DNA of 47,248 nucleotides from Fibrobacter sp. (lineage in GTDB: Bacteria; Fibrobacterota; Fibrobacteria; Fibrobacterales; Fibrobacteraceae): NCBI GenBank assembly GCA_017503015.1, contig JAFVTX010000014.1, positions 1 through 47,248 on the forward strand, read 5' to 3'. The notes under the pieces were generated by a model. The model made no database searches. It saw only the letters and a program-made list of their open reading frames with translations, and was not told the DNA's origin. Of this stretch, positions 16,333-24,763 are shown in pieces. Each line of letters opens with the position of its first letter. The first letter of the stretch is position 1. Position numbers and translations under genes: made by a program.

Positions 16333-17471
16333 CAGAATACCACCAGGTCGTTCTTGTGAATCAGTTCGTCGGGCACGGAACTGCCCAAAATCTCGTGGAC
16401 TTCCCGAGTCTTTTTGCGGAGCACCAACTTCAGCGTTTCGCTGTCAAAACCTGCCACGCCGCGGGCAATTACCGTTCCGGATTCGTCCAGAACTTCGATC
16501 AAGTCGCCCTTGTCAAAGTGCTTCTTGACCGCAAGCACACCTACAGGAAGCAGGCTGGAATGCTTTTCGCGCAGAGCCTTGGAGCCGCCCTCGTCCACCA
16601 CCACGCTTCCGCGGGGGGTGGTAATAAAGCGGAGCCAACGCTGGCGGCTGTTCAGCTTGTTCTTGGAACCGGCAAAGAACGTGCCCACCGCATTTTCAAG
16701 GACCACCTGATGGGGCAACACCTTCATGCCGTTGGCCAGAAACGCGTTCGCGCCGCTCCGGGTCACGTTACGGATAGAATCCAGCTTGCTACGCATGCCG
16801 CCGGTACTGACCGCAGAACCCGCCTCGCCGGGCTTGCCTGCCAGGGCGAGAATGGCCGGGGTAATTTCGGGAACAAAGCGCAACAGGCGGGCGTCGGGAT
16901 TCTTTTTCGGGTTGTCGTCGAAAAGTCCATCTTCGTCGGTGAATATCAGGAGCAAATCGGCATCCAAGAACAGGGCTACGTCGCTAGAAAGCTTGTCGTT
17001 GTCCCCCACCTTGATTTCGGCCACCGCCAGGGAGTCGTTCTCGTTGATGATGGGAACAATCTTGCGGGCAAGCATGGCCTTGATGGTGTTCTGCAAATTC
17101 TTATAGCGCGTGCGGTCCCGGAAGTCGTCTGCCGAAAGGAGAATCTGGCCCACGGAAAGATCCACCCAGCGGAACATCTCCCGGTAGGCATACATCAGGT
17201 CGATTTGCCCCACGGCGGCACAGGCCTGCTTCTCGGCCATGTTGGTGGGCTTTTCCTTGTAGCCCAGTTCCGCCATGCCCGTTCCCACGGCACCGCTGGT
17301 GACAATCACCACTTCCTTGCCCGCTTCTATCAGGCGGGAAACAGAATCGGCAAGCTTCTGGATGTAACGGCTGCGGACACCGCCCTTGGCGCTGTCCACC
17401 AGAATTCGGGAACCGATCTTTACAACAATGCGGCGGGATTCATTCAGGATGTTCTTACGAAGTTCACTCAT
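16332..17471 (-). CDS. proB: glutamate 5-kinase
   Basis: ProB phosphorylates glutamate as the first step of proline synthesis. The 379 residues contain an amino-acid-kinase domain (VVKIGSRILVD at 15-25, VTSGAVGTGMAELG, NENDSLAVAEIKVGDNDKLSS, LIFTDEDGLFDDNP, TGGMRSKLDS) and a C-terminal PUA domain (about 280-365, starting GSVVVDEGGSKAL), the standard two-domain form. No proA lies next to it. It overlaps dgt by four bases. Upstream are short TAGG repeats rather than an obvious promoter. Confidence 0.95.
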   Translation of the reverse strand: MSELRKNILNESRRIVVKIGSRILVDSAKGGVRSRYIQKLADSVSRLIEAGKEVVIVTSGAVGTGMAELGYKEKPTNMAEKQACAAVGQIDLMYAYREMFRWVDLSVGQILLSADDFRDRTRYKNLQNTIKAMLARKIVPIINENDSLAVAEIKVGDNDKLSSDVALFLDADLLLIFTDEDGLFDDNPKKNPDARLLRFVPEITPAILALAGKPGEAGSAVSTGGMRSKLDSIRNVTRSGANAFLANGMKVLPHQVVLENAVGTFFAGSKNKLNSRQRWLRFITTPRGSVVVDEGGSKALREKHSSLLPVGVLAVKKHFDKGDLIEVLDESGTVIARGVAGFDSETLKLVLRKKTREVHEILGSSVPDELIHKNDLVVF

Positions 17472-17692
17472 AGGATAGGGGCTAGGATTTAGGGGCTAGG
17501 AGTTAGGATAGTTGGACTCAAGAGGCGTCATCCTCGCGCAGGCGAGGATCCGCTTGATAACAGCAAGCAGATGTTCGCCTTCGCGAACATGACGAAGAAG
17601 AATTGCATACATGACGAAAATGCACCAGTTTTACATTACACATTTCACACTACACATTCCACACTAGTCATTACACATACTTCATAAATTTC
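17471..17692. repeat. intergenic block of short repeats and two perfect hairpins
   Basis: A GGGGCTAGGATTTA-type series occupies 17471-17510. ATCCTCGC-GCAG-GCGAGGAT lies at 17530-17549 and ATGTTCGC-CTTC-GCGAACAT at 17571-17590, each with 8-bp arms and a 4-nt loop. A CACATTnCACACT degenerate series follows at 17631-17681; its reverse complement resembles the GTGTGAAATGTG stretch at 1498-1509. There is no gene. Confidence 0.65.
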
Positions 17693-20683
17693 TTACCGGC
17701 AGACCAAAAGACGGATGGCGTCCAGGCGGAGTTGCGGGGTGGAAACAATCTTGCGGCGTTCCGTCACGTTCTTTTTCATCTGCTGCAAGGCCGTGAAGCT
17801 TCCGCCGTGGCCGCGCATCAGCATCAGGTGGTTCATGCGCTGGTATTCCTGCTCGGTGCGTTTTTCCACCAGGTCGGCGGCCTTTTCGGCATATTCCTTC
17901 GCCATGGCGTTGATGGACTGGCGGGCAAAGCCAAGACCTTCCTTGGCAAAGAACCTGAGGGTCGCATCGACGGCCTTGTTCCCGCGAGGCACAGCCACAT
18001 CCCTGAGGCTTGCCGTCTTCAGATTCTCGAGAACAGAAGACATGTCCTTGCCAGTAGGGTCAATCAAGGCAGATGCATAGCAGGGTCCAACGATATCGGA
18101 CATGCCCCACTCCTCGGGCACGGGCAGTTCCACTACAAAGTTGTACTGCATCATGAGCCCGCGCAGGCCGGAATCCTGCCAAATGGAGCAGGCCACCGTA
18201 CCGTGGTTCACGCCGGTCTCGTAGTCGATAACGCCCTGGGCCAACGGGTGTTCCAGGCTCACAAAATCCACCTCGTCGTGAATCATGGCCACCTTGCGGT
18301 CGAAGGTCACCGTAAGGGAGATGGCATCGGAACCCTGTTCCTCGTCTTCGCTCTGAGCGGCCATCATGGCGCGAGTGGGCATACCGGGAACCGTACCCGC
18401 TTCGATCTGGGGACCCATGGTAATCACGGAACAGCCGGCAATGGCGCTGGGTTCAATGTCCAGCCCACGAGCCTTCAGGGAATCCAGCAGCAAGTCCTTC
18501 ATCTCCGGCTCGGCGTCAATCTTCTCGATAGCGTCGGTAATCTCCTTCGCCTTTTCCGGGTTGCGGGAGTTGAACTCCAGCAGGCGGTCACGACCCTTCT
18601 CGATTTTCTTGCGCATCTGTTCGGAATCTTTCTGAACCGCGGGAATGACCTTGGCCATAAAGTTTTCCATGCTGTTCAGAGGATCCGCCAAGGCTTCAAT
18701 CAGGCTGTCCGTATATTTGAGGAATAGCTCGCCGCCGCCCATCAGGGGCGCGCCAAAGGCGTTCAGGCCTTCGTCGTACCAGCGGAACATCACCTCCTGG
18801 CCGGAGCCCTTCACGTAGGGCACATGCACGTAGATGTCCTTGGTCTGGCCGATACGGTCCAGACGGCCGATGCGCTGTTCTACCAGGGCCGCATCCAAAG
18901 GCAAGTCGAAAAGAATCAAATGATGGGAGAACTGGAAGTTGCGGCCTTCGGCTCCGATTTCAGAAGCGATAAGGATGTTCGCCCCGTTGGGCTTGCTAAA
19001 ATTCGCAGCCGCCTTGTCGCGAGCCAAAATGCTCATGCCTTCGCTAAACACGGCGAGTCCACCCTCGCCCAGGTATTCCGTAAGCACGGTCTTAAGGGCC
19101 ATCAAAACAGATTCGCTTTCGCAAATCAAGAGAATCTTGTCTTTCTGGTGCTTTTTCAGGAATCCCTTGAGCCAGACAATGCGTTCGTCCTTGTCCCAGG
19201 CGTCGGAATACTGGGTACAGAGAAGACCGTTCTCCTGAATGTCCGTGGTCAGGTCGTCACCAGTCGCCCCTTCTTCCATGTAGAGGTATTTCTGGGCGGC
19301 AATTTCCACCATGTCCCGGTATTCTGGATTGGGTTCCAGCGGAATGGCATCCAAGATGCGTTTCGGGAAACCGCCCACGCCCTTGCGGGTGTTTCTGAAC
19401 ACCACGGAACCTGTACCCATGGCATCTACAATCCGGCGAATCCACTCCCCTGCCGTCAAAAACTTGGAACTTTCCTGCTCCAGCCAGGGGCGAATCTTGG
19501 AATTCTTGGGAACGGCCTCGTAAAGGTCGTCCCAGCTCATCTGGTGGTTCGGGTCTGTGGGAATCTTCTTGAGGTCGTTTACCAGCTTGTTGTAGGCCTC
19601 TTGGTCGGCGATAAATTCCTTGTAGTCCGTGAATCGGGTAGGGTCCAACATCTTGAGACGGTTGAACTGGGACTCCGGATTGAGCTGCAGAGGCGTTCCC
19701 GTCAAAAGCAGCAGGCCCTTGGTCTTTTTGGAAATGGCGTTTACCAGCGTGTATTCTCGGCTGGTAAAGCCGTCTTCGCAGACCAGGTGGTGGGCCTCGT
19801 CTACGATGGTCATGTCCCAGTCAATCTTGAGCAGGTCTTCGATCAGAGCGACCTGCTTGATGAGAAGCTCCACAGAAACGATAAAGTTGTTGCCCCGCAT
19901 AAAGGGGTTGGGCTTAGCCTCGTCCTTTTCTACGTTCACGAAAATGCTCTGCATGTAACCGTCGTCCACCAGGGTGAACAGCTGGTTGAAGCGACGCTTC
20001 ATTTCTACCATCCACTGGTGTTTCAGGGTATCTGGAACGAGAATCAAGGTCTTTTCGATACGGCCACGGGCTTTGAGGGCATGCCAAATCATGCCCGCCT
20101 CGATGGTCTTGCCCAGGCCCACCTCGTCAGAAAGCATGAGCCTCGGGAGTGCCGTGCTGGAGCAGGCCCTATAGCACAGGTAATACTGGTGAGGAATCTT
20201 ATCGACACGGGGCCCAATCATGCCACGCACCGGAGAGGATTGCCACTTGCAGCTTAAAGCCAGGGCTCGGCTACGGCGGTCAAAAGCCTTGGAAGAAACG
20301 TCACCCTGGGAATTACCACCGTAGATACCGTCGGCCCCCACATTGGAAAGGGCCTTGAACAGGTCAACAACGCGGGCCCCCTGTTTTGCCACCAGGTCCG
20401 ATTCCTTGATTTCCTTGCCACCACGACCAACATAGACAACGACGCCCGCTGATTCCCGGAGGGATTCGATAACGAAGGACGCTCCCTTCTCGCTTTTGGC
20501 GGTCTCTCCCGGATTCAATACGAAACGCTCGACGGGAGCGCTATCCGTGCGGTAAATTCGAGTCTGGTTTAAAAGGGGAAAGCGGAAGACGACGTTGCGG
20601 CCCTGCAATTCCGAAACAATACCGAGACCCAAGTCCGGCTCCGATCGGCTCACATAACGCTGGCCAGGCACAAATATATTCAT
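17693..20683 (-). CDS. rapA: RapA-like SNF2-family ATPase
   Basis: RapA recycles stalled RNA polymerase using a SNF2 motor. The 996-residue form (E. coli RapA is 968) starts MNIFVPGQRYVSRSEPDLGLG, matching the RapA N-terminal Tudor-like start. Motor motifs follow: DEVGLGKTIEAGM (Walker A), VPDTLKHQWMVE, DEAHH (motif II), LLTGTPLQLNP, then IASEIGAEGRNFQF and QRIGRLDRIGQ of the second RecA lobe. I chose ATG 20683 over upstream in-frame ATGs because it aligns with the family start and lies 6 nt after a TAGATTTG element; the upstream ATG at 20716 has no ribosome-binding sequence. The gene is divergent from the GYF/RDD gene. Confidence 0.85.
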   Translation of the reverse strand: MNIFVPGQRYVSRSEPDLGLGIVSELQGRNVVFRFPLLNQTRIYRTDSAPVERFVLNPGETAKSEKGASFVIESLRESAGVVVYVGRGGKEIKESDLVAKQGARVVDLFKALSNVGADGIYGGNSQGDVSSKAFDRRSRALALSCKWQSSPVRGMIGPRVDKIPHQYYLCYRACSSTALPRLMLSDEVGLGKTIEAGMIWHALKARGRIEKTLILVPDTLKHQWMVEMKRRFNQLFTLVDDGYMQSIFVNVEKDEAKPNPFMRGNNFIVSVELLIKQVALIEDLLKIDWDMTIVDEAHHLVCEDGFTSREYTLVNAISKKTKGLLLLTGTPLQLNPESQFNRLKMLDPTRFTDYKEFIADQEAYNKLVNDLKKIPTDPNHQMSWDDLYEAVPKNSKIRPWLEQESSKFLTAGEWIRRIVDAMGTGSVVFRNTRKGVGGFPKRILDAIPLEPNPEYRDMVEIAAQKYLYMEEGATGDDLTTDIQENGLLCTQYSDAWDKDERIVWLKGFLKKHQKDKILLICESESVLMALKTVLTEYLGEGGLAVFSEGMSILARDKAAANFSKPNGANILIASEIGAEGRNFQFSHHLILFDLPLDAALVEQRIGRLDRIGQTKDIYVHVPYVKGSGQEVMFRWYDEGLNAFGAPLMGGGELFLKYTDSLIEALADPLNSMENFMAKVIPAVQKDSEQMRKKIEKGRDRLLEFNSRNPEKAKEITDAIEKIDAEPEMKDLLLDSLKARGLDIEPSAIAGCSVITMGPQIEAGTVPGMPTRAMMAAQSEDEEQGSDAISLTVTFDRKVAMIHDEVDFVSLEHPLAQGVIDYETGVNHGTVACSIWQDSGLRGLMMQYNFVVELPVPEEWGMSDIVGPCYASALIDPTGKDMSSVLENLKTASLRDVAVPRGNKAVDATLRFFAKEGLGFARQSINAMAKEYAEKAADLVEKRTEQEYQRMNHLMLMRGHGGSFTALQQMKKNVTERRKIVSTPQLRLDAIRLLVCR

Positions 20684-20689
20684 AGCACC

Positions 20690-20697
20690 CAAATCTA
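20690..20697 (-). promoter_or_regulatory. TAnnTTTG promoter element, rapA-like gene
   Basis: On the minus strand TAGATTTG ends 6 nt before the ATG at 20683. With the copy at 20777-20784 it forms a back-to-back inverted pair (AAATCTAGAA at 20691-20700, TTCTAGATTT at 20774-20783). Confidence 0.45.
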
Positions 20698-20776
20698 GAA
20701 TTTTTTTAGCGTTCATTGTTGTTGTTTTAGGTCGAAAAGAACAGAAATCGGCCCTAAATAACATCGATTTTTTTTC

Positions 20777-20784
20777 TAGATTTG
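20777..20784 (+). promoter_or_regulatory. TAnnTTTG promoter element, GYF/RDD gene
   Basis: TAGATTTG ends 8 nt before the ATG at 20793. The AAAGGA between them is only 2 nt from the ATG, too close to act as a normal Shine-Dalgarno. Confidence 0.45.
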
Positions 20785-20792
20785 TAAAGGAT

Positions 20793-21524
20793 ATGTCATG
20801 GTTTTTTATAGATGAATCCATCACCGAGGGTGAAAGGCGGCAGGGCCCCTATACCCTGGACGAGATTCTCGGTTTTGTAGAAGCAAAAAAGATTACGGAC
20901 GACACCCTGGTCTGGCATTCCGGCGAAGAAAGCTGGAAGCCCTGGAAGGACACCCTGGAGGCAAAAACACACGCCTCCAGAGAAGACGCCCTGCAAGACG
21001 CCATCGAACAGCTCTTGAAGCAGACCCAGACCGGAAAGCATTACGCCGGATTTTTCGTGCGGCTGGTAGCCTATATCATCGACAACTTTATCGTTGGGCT
21101 GTTCGGCGGAATCGTGCTGTTCATCATGAGCCGAACACATTCCATAGACCTGGACAAAATCCAGGGCCTTGCGGCAGCTTTCCTTGACGACCCCACCTCT
21201 GCAGAAGCCATGAATAACCTTTTCAATGCCCCCGGAATGTGGGAATTCATGCTGATTTGCTCTATCCTCCAGGCTATCTACTTTATCTTTTTTACCGGAA
21301 AATTTTCTGCCACGCCGGGCAAGATGCTCCTTAAAATCCGCATTGAATCGGCCCAAGGCGAAAAACTCAGCTGGGTGCTTTCTTGTGTGCGCTACATGGC
21401 GAGCATTTTTACACAGTTTACACTTACCTTGTACGGGCTCGGCTACCTGATCGTATGCATTGATCCCAAGCGCAGGGCGCTCCACGACTGGATTGCACGA
21501 ACCCGCGTTGTTTACAAGGACTAG
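20793..21524 (+). CDS. RDD-family membrane protein with N-terminal GYF-2 domain
   Basis: The 243-residue protein joins a GYF_2-like domain (WFFIDESITEGERRQGPYTLDEI... VWHSGEESWKPW, residues 3-56) to an RDD domain (about 77-240). RDD landmarks are GFFVRLVAYIIDNFIVG in TM1, ATPGKMLLKIRI before TM3, and the final DPKRRALHDWIARTRVVY. RDD proteins are membrane proteins of mostly unknown, possibly transport, function; GYF domains usually bind proline-rich peptides. murA begins nine nt downstream, so they probably share a transcript. Confidence 0.85.
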   Translation: MSWFFIDESITEGERRQGPYTLDEILGFVEAKKITDDTLVWHSGEESWKPWKDTLEAKTHASREDALQDAIEQLLKQTQTGKHYAGFFVRLVAYIIDNFIVGLFGGIVLFIMSRTHSIDLDKIQGLAAAFLDDPTSAEAMNNLFNAPGMWEFMLICSILQAIYFIFFTGKFSATPGKMLLKIRIESAQGEKLSWVLSCVRYMASIFTQFTLTLYGLGYLIVCIDPKRRALHDWIARTRVVYKD

Positions 21525-21533
21525 GAGATTTGT

Positions 21534-22811
21534 ATGTACCGTTTTGAAGTCCATCAAGTAAAGAAACCTCTGGAAGGCGAAGTAGAAATTTCTGGAGCGA
21601 AAAACGCCGTGCTGGCGGTGATGGCGGCAGCACTCCTCGCCGATGGCGTTTCCGAAATCACCAACGTCCCCCACCTGAAAGACATGAAGACCATGAGCGA
21701 TGTGCTCAGGGTCATCGGCTGCCATATAAGCGGTGAAGCCCATGTGTTAAAAATTGACACCCGCCAGGCAGACCACCTGGAAGCTCCCTACGAACTGGTA
21801 AAGACCATGCGCGCAAGCTTCTACGTGCTGGGGCCTCTGGTGGCCAGGTTTGGACGCTGCCGCGTGTCGCTGCCCGGAGGATGTGCCTGGGGGCCCCGTC
21901 CTGTGGACTTGCACCTGAAAGGCCTCGAGGCACTGGGCGCAAAGATTACCCTTACCCGCGGCTATGTGGAAGCCACCTGCGAAGGGCGGCTCCCCGGCGG
22001 AAACTTCAACTTCCCCATTTCCAGCGTTGGCGCCACGGTGAACGTGCTGATGGCCGCCACCCTCGCCAAGGGCACCAGCGTGCTCCAGAATGCGGCGCTG
22101 GAACCGGAGATTGACAACCTGGTGGATTTTCTGGTGTCTATGGGTGCAAAAATCCAGGGCCGCGGCACACGAACCCTCACCGTGCAGGGCGTAGAAAGCC
22201 TGCGCCCCGGCAAGTGCTTTACCATTCCCGACCGTATCGAGGCAGGCACGTTCCTGTGCGGAGCGGCCATCACCCGTGGCTGCGTCAAGGTGAACAAAAT
22301 TATTCCCGAACACATCGCCTCTACCCTGGACGTTTTCCGTGAAATGGGCTGCAAGGTGGATGTAGGACCCGACTGGGCCCAGGTAGATGCCCGTGGTATG
22401 GAGCTGAAGCCTATCAGCATATCGACGCTACCCTTCCCGGGATTCCCCACCGACATGCAGGCACCCCTCATGGCCACCCTGGTCTCCGTGCCCGGCAACA
22501 GCCTGATTCAGGACACCGTCTACAACGACAGATTCAAGCATGTGGCAGAACTGGAACGCCTGGGCGCAAATATCCAGATCAACGGGAACACCGCCACCAT
22601 CAAGGGCGGCACGCCTCTCGAAGGCACCGAAATCATGGGCTCTGACTTGCGGGCCACGGCGGCCCTAGTGCTTGCGGCCCTCATTGCCGATGGCGAAAGC
22701 ACAGTAAGCCGCGTGTACCATCTGGACCGCGGTTACGAAGATTTCGAAGCCAAGATGGCAAAGCTGGGCGCCACCGTTATCCGCCACAGCGACGACGAAG
22801 AAATGGAATAG
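21534..22811 (+). CDS. murA: UDP-N-acetylglucosamine 1-carboxyvinyltransferase
   Basis: MurA transfers enolpyruvate from PEP to UDP-GlcNAc, the first committed step of peptidoglycan synthesis. The 425-residue protein shows K22-N23 (SGAKNAVL) and the catalytic loop with C117 in PGGCAWGPRPVDLHLKGLEALGA, so fosfomycin sensitivity is expected. The loop has Trp where most MurA proteins have Ile (GGCAIG). Later landmarks are GATVNVLMAATLA, EAGTFLCGAAITRG, GFPTDMQAPLMA and DLRATAALVLAAL. An AGGAG-like sequence (CTAGGAG) precedes the ATG. Confidence 0.95.
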   Translation: MYRFEVHQVKKPLEGEVEISGAKNAVLAVMAAALLADGVSEITNVPHLKDMKTMSDVLRVIGCHISGEAHVLKIDTRQADHLEAPYELVKTMRASFYVLGPLVARFGRCRVSLPGGCAWGPRPVDLHLKGLEALGAKITLTRGYVEATCEGRLPGGNFNFPISSVGATVNVLMAATLAKGTSVLQNAALEPEIDNLVDFLVSMGAKIQGRGTRTLTVQGVESLRPGKCFTIPDRIEAGTFLCGAAITRGCVKVNKIIPEHIASTLDVFREMGCKVDVGPDWAQVDARGMELKPISISTLPFPGFPTDMQAPLMATLVSVPGNSLIQDTVYNDRFKHVAELERLGANIQINGNTATIKGGTPLEGTEIMGSDLRATAALVLAALIADGESTVSRVYHLDRGYEDFEAKMAKLGATVIRHSDDEEME

Positions 22812-22820
22812 ACTACAGGG

Positions 22821-23258
22821 CTATCTGCCCATTGGCTTTCCGCCCCTGGGAGGTGGATTCGGCCTGTCACCCATGGGTTCCCTGTCATTGAAATCAGGGC
22901 GACCGCTTCCACGATTGGGGTCAAACATCTCCCTTTCGCGGGGCTGGTTTTTCGGGAATTCCCCTTCGAAACGGGGCCTTTCGTCACGGTTTTTCAGTCC
23001 GTTTTGACGCATCTCGCTACGTTCGGACAGCGAGGATTCGCGAAGCTTGGAAAGAATCTGTTCCCTGGCCTGCTTGCGTTCTTCGCGCATGCGTTGCCAG
23101 TCTGCACGCTCCTGCTGGCTTAAACCCGGGGTTTCCTTGGAGAATTCCTGTTTTTCGGCAGGGGTCGGAACGTAAGATTCAGGTGCAGAGGATTCGCCGG
23201 CGGCAAAAGAGAATGCCGTCGCGAGAAGAATCGTAGATATGAATTTAGTCTTGTTCAT
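22821..23258 (-). CDS. small secreted Arg/Pro-rich protein behind a sigma-54 promoter
   Basis: I do not recognise the family. The 145-residue form starts MNKTKFISTILLATAFSFAAG, a clear signal peptide. The mature part is strongly charged: a helical stretch rich in Arg, Glu and Gln (QQERADWQRMREERKQAREQ, then LSKLRESSLSERSEMRQ) leads to a Pro/Arg/Gly-rich tail. The helical part is faintly like Spy/CpxP/ZraP periplasmic chaperones, but that is only a resemblance. I chose ATG 23258 because of the signal peptide and because the sigma-54 promoter predicts a start site at about 23259. An upstream ATG at 23294 (18 residues longer, with AGAGG before it) would instead suit transcription from the activator operon. 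Confidence 0.6.
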   Translation of the reverse strand: MNKTKFISTILLATAFSFAAGESSAPESYVPTPAEKQEFSKETPGLSQQERADWQRMREERKQAREQILSKLRESSLSERSEMRQNGLKNRDERPRFEGEFPKNQPREREMFDPNRGSGRPDFNDREPMGDRPNPPPRGGKPMGR

Positions 23259-23269
23259 ACCCATAGATT

Positions 23270-23285
23270 TGCAAATTCCGTGCCA
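23270..23285 (-). promoter_or_regulatory. consensus sigma-54 (-24/-12) promoter
   Basis: On the minus strand the sequence reads TGGCACG-GAAT-TTGCA, an exact match to the consensus TGGCACG-N4-TTGCA, with GG and GC separated by exactly 10 nt. It lies 24 nt past the stop of a sigma-54 activator gene and directly upstream of the small secreted protein. Counting 12 nt from the GC puts the start site at about 23259, next to ATG 23258. Confidence 0.7.
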
Positions 23286-23308
23286 AAGTTCCATATTGAC
23301 CTCTCGTC

Positions 23309-24763
23309 TCACTTAAAGTCTTCCTTTTTCATTCCCAGCCGTTCCATGATTTCTCGCAGGACCTTGCGGTCAATGCCGAGAATGGTAGCCGCCAAGGTCA
23401 AGTTCGCGTTGGAGTCCCGCAGGGCGTTACCGATGACTTCACGCTCAACGGCCTCTCGCGCCTCTTTCAGCGTCCTGGGCGATTCCTTCGCGTCTTTCTG
23501 GATAGTTTCAAGACCCAAGTCCGCCGGCTGTATCACACCGTGAACCGCCTGGACAAGCGCCTTCTGGATTTTATTTTCCAGTTCACGGACGTTTCCCGGC
23601 CAGTGGTAGCTGAGCAGGGCCTTTTCGGCATTGCGGCTGAGCTTGAACTTGCCTCGCCCATACTCCGCGCCGTAGCGTTTCAAGAATTCCTCGGCCAAGA
23701 GCACCACGTCTTGCCCCCGTTCACGGAGAGGCGGCACCTGGATTGGCATGACCTGAATGCGGAAATACAGATCTTCGCGGAACTTTTTCTCTTTAACGGC
23801 CTCTTCCAGGTCCACATGGGTGGCAGAAATCACCCGCACGTTCACGGGAATTTCCCGGTTGTCGCCTACGCGGGTAATGTGCTTTTCTTGCAGGGCCCGC
23901 AAAAGCTTCACCTGCATGTTCAGGGGCAGTTCTCCGATTTCATCCAGAAAGATGGTTCCACCGTCGGCTTCTTCGAAATACCCCTTCCGGTTATCGACGG
24001 CTCCCGTAAACGAACCCTTGGCATGCCCGAACAGCAGGGATTCTATCAAGTATTCCGGAATGGCTCCGCAATTCACCGCAATGAAAGGCTTGTCGCATCT
24101 GGGACTGTGGTTGTGCAGGTAGCGGGCAAAGACCTCTTTGCCCGTGCCCGTCTCCCCGCGGATAATGACCGGCAGGGGCAGGGGCGCCAAACGATCCGCC
24201 AGGGCTACAAGGTCTTCCATGACCTTCGACGAATAGACGATGCCGTCTTTGCGGACCACGTTCTTGAGCACGTCCAGAGATTCCTTGTCCCGCAGGCGGT
24301 CAAAGGCAGCAAAGGTAATCTTTTCGCAGACCGTAACAAAGGAATCGAACAGCTTGCTGTCGGCCTCCGTAAATGGTTCCGTACGTGCGGCCCGCTGCAA
24401 ATACAGGTACCCTGATTCGGAATCGGGAGTCCGGAAAGGCGAAACCATGATGCTTGTCAGCTGGTTCTGCACAATGGACTTGGAAAGGTCTGCCGAATCG
24501 TCGTCCAACTGGTTCCAGACGATGGCACGGTTCTCGCTCTTGGCGTGCCGAACCGCAGAAATAGAAATGGAGACCTTTTCCGGGTCCGAAAAATGGAGAG
24601 GGACTTCGCCGCCAATATCCAAGACGGCAGCGTCTGCATTCAGGACTTCGCGGGCAATATTCAGTATTTTCGGGAAAAGGGTATCCGGCTCCTGTTCGTC
24701 CAGGAGAATCTTGACCACGTCAAGCATTTTCTCTGTGGCCACAAGGGAATCCGGATTCATCAT
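23309..24763 (-). CDS. GAF-domain sigma-54-dependent transcriptional activator
   Basis: This is a bacterial enhancer-binding protein of 484 residues. Residues ~10-155 look like a GAF sensor domain. The AAA+ domain (~175-405) has Walker A GETGTGKE (203-210), the sigma-54 contact loop at 250-255, Walker B GGTIFLDEIGELP (268-280), and PVNVRVISATH and FREDLYFRI further on. A Fis-type helix-turn-helix closes the protein (NLTLAATILGIDRKVLREIM, about 452-471). The contact loop is GSFTGA rather than the usual GAFTGA. There is no phosphoacceptor receiver domain, so control may come through the GAF domain or the co-encoded kinase. Its ATG overlaps the kinase stop (24760-24763). Confidence 0.93.
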   Translation of the reverse strand: MMNPDSLVATEKMLDVVKILLDEQEPDTLFPKILNIAREVLNADAAVLDIGGEVPLHFSDPEKVSISISAVRHAKSENRAIVWNQLDDDSADLSKSIVQNQLTSIMVSPFRTPDSESGYLYLQRAARTEPFTEADSKLFDSFVTVCEKITFAAFDRLRDKESLDVLKNVVRKDGIVYSSKVMEDLVALADRLAPLPLPVIIRGETGTGKEVFARYLHNHSPRCDKPFIAVNCGAIPEYLIESLLFGHAKGSFTGAVDNRKGYFEEADGGTIFLDEIGELPLNMQVKLLRALQEKHITRVGDNREIPVNVRVISATHVDLEEAVKEKKFREDLYFRIQVMPIQVPPLRERGQDVVLLAEEFLKRYGAEYGRGKFKLSRNAEKALLSYHWPGNVRELENKIQKALVQAVHGVIQPADLGLETIQKDAKESPRTLKEAREAVEREVIGNALRDSNANLTLAATILGIDRKVLREIMERLGMKKEDFK

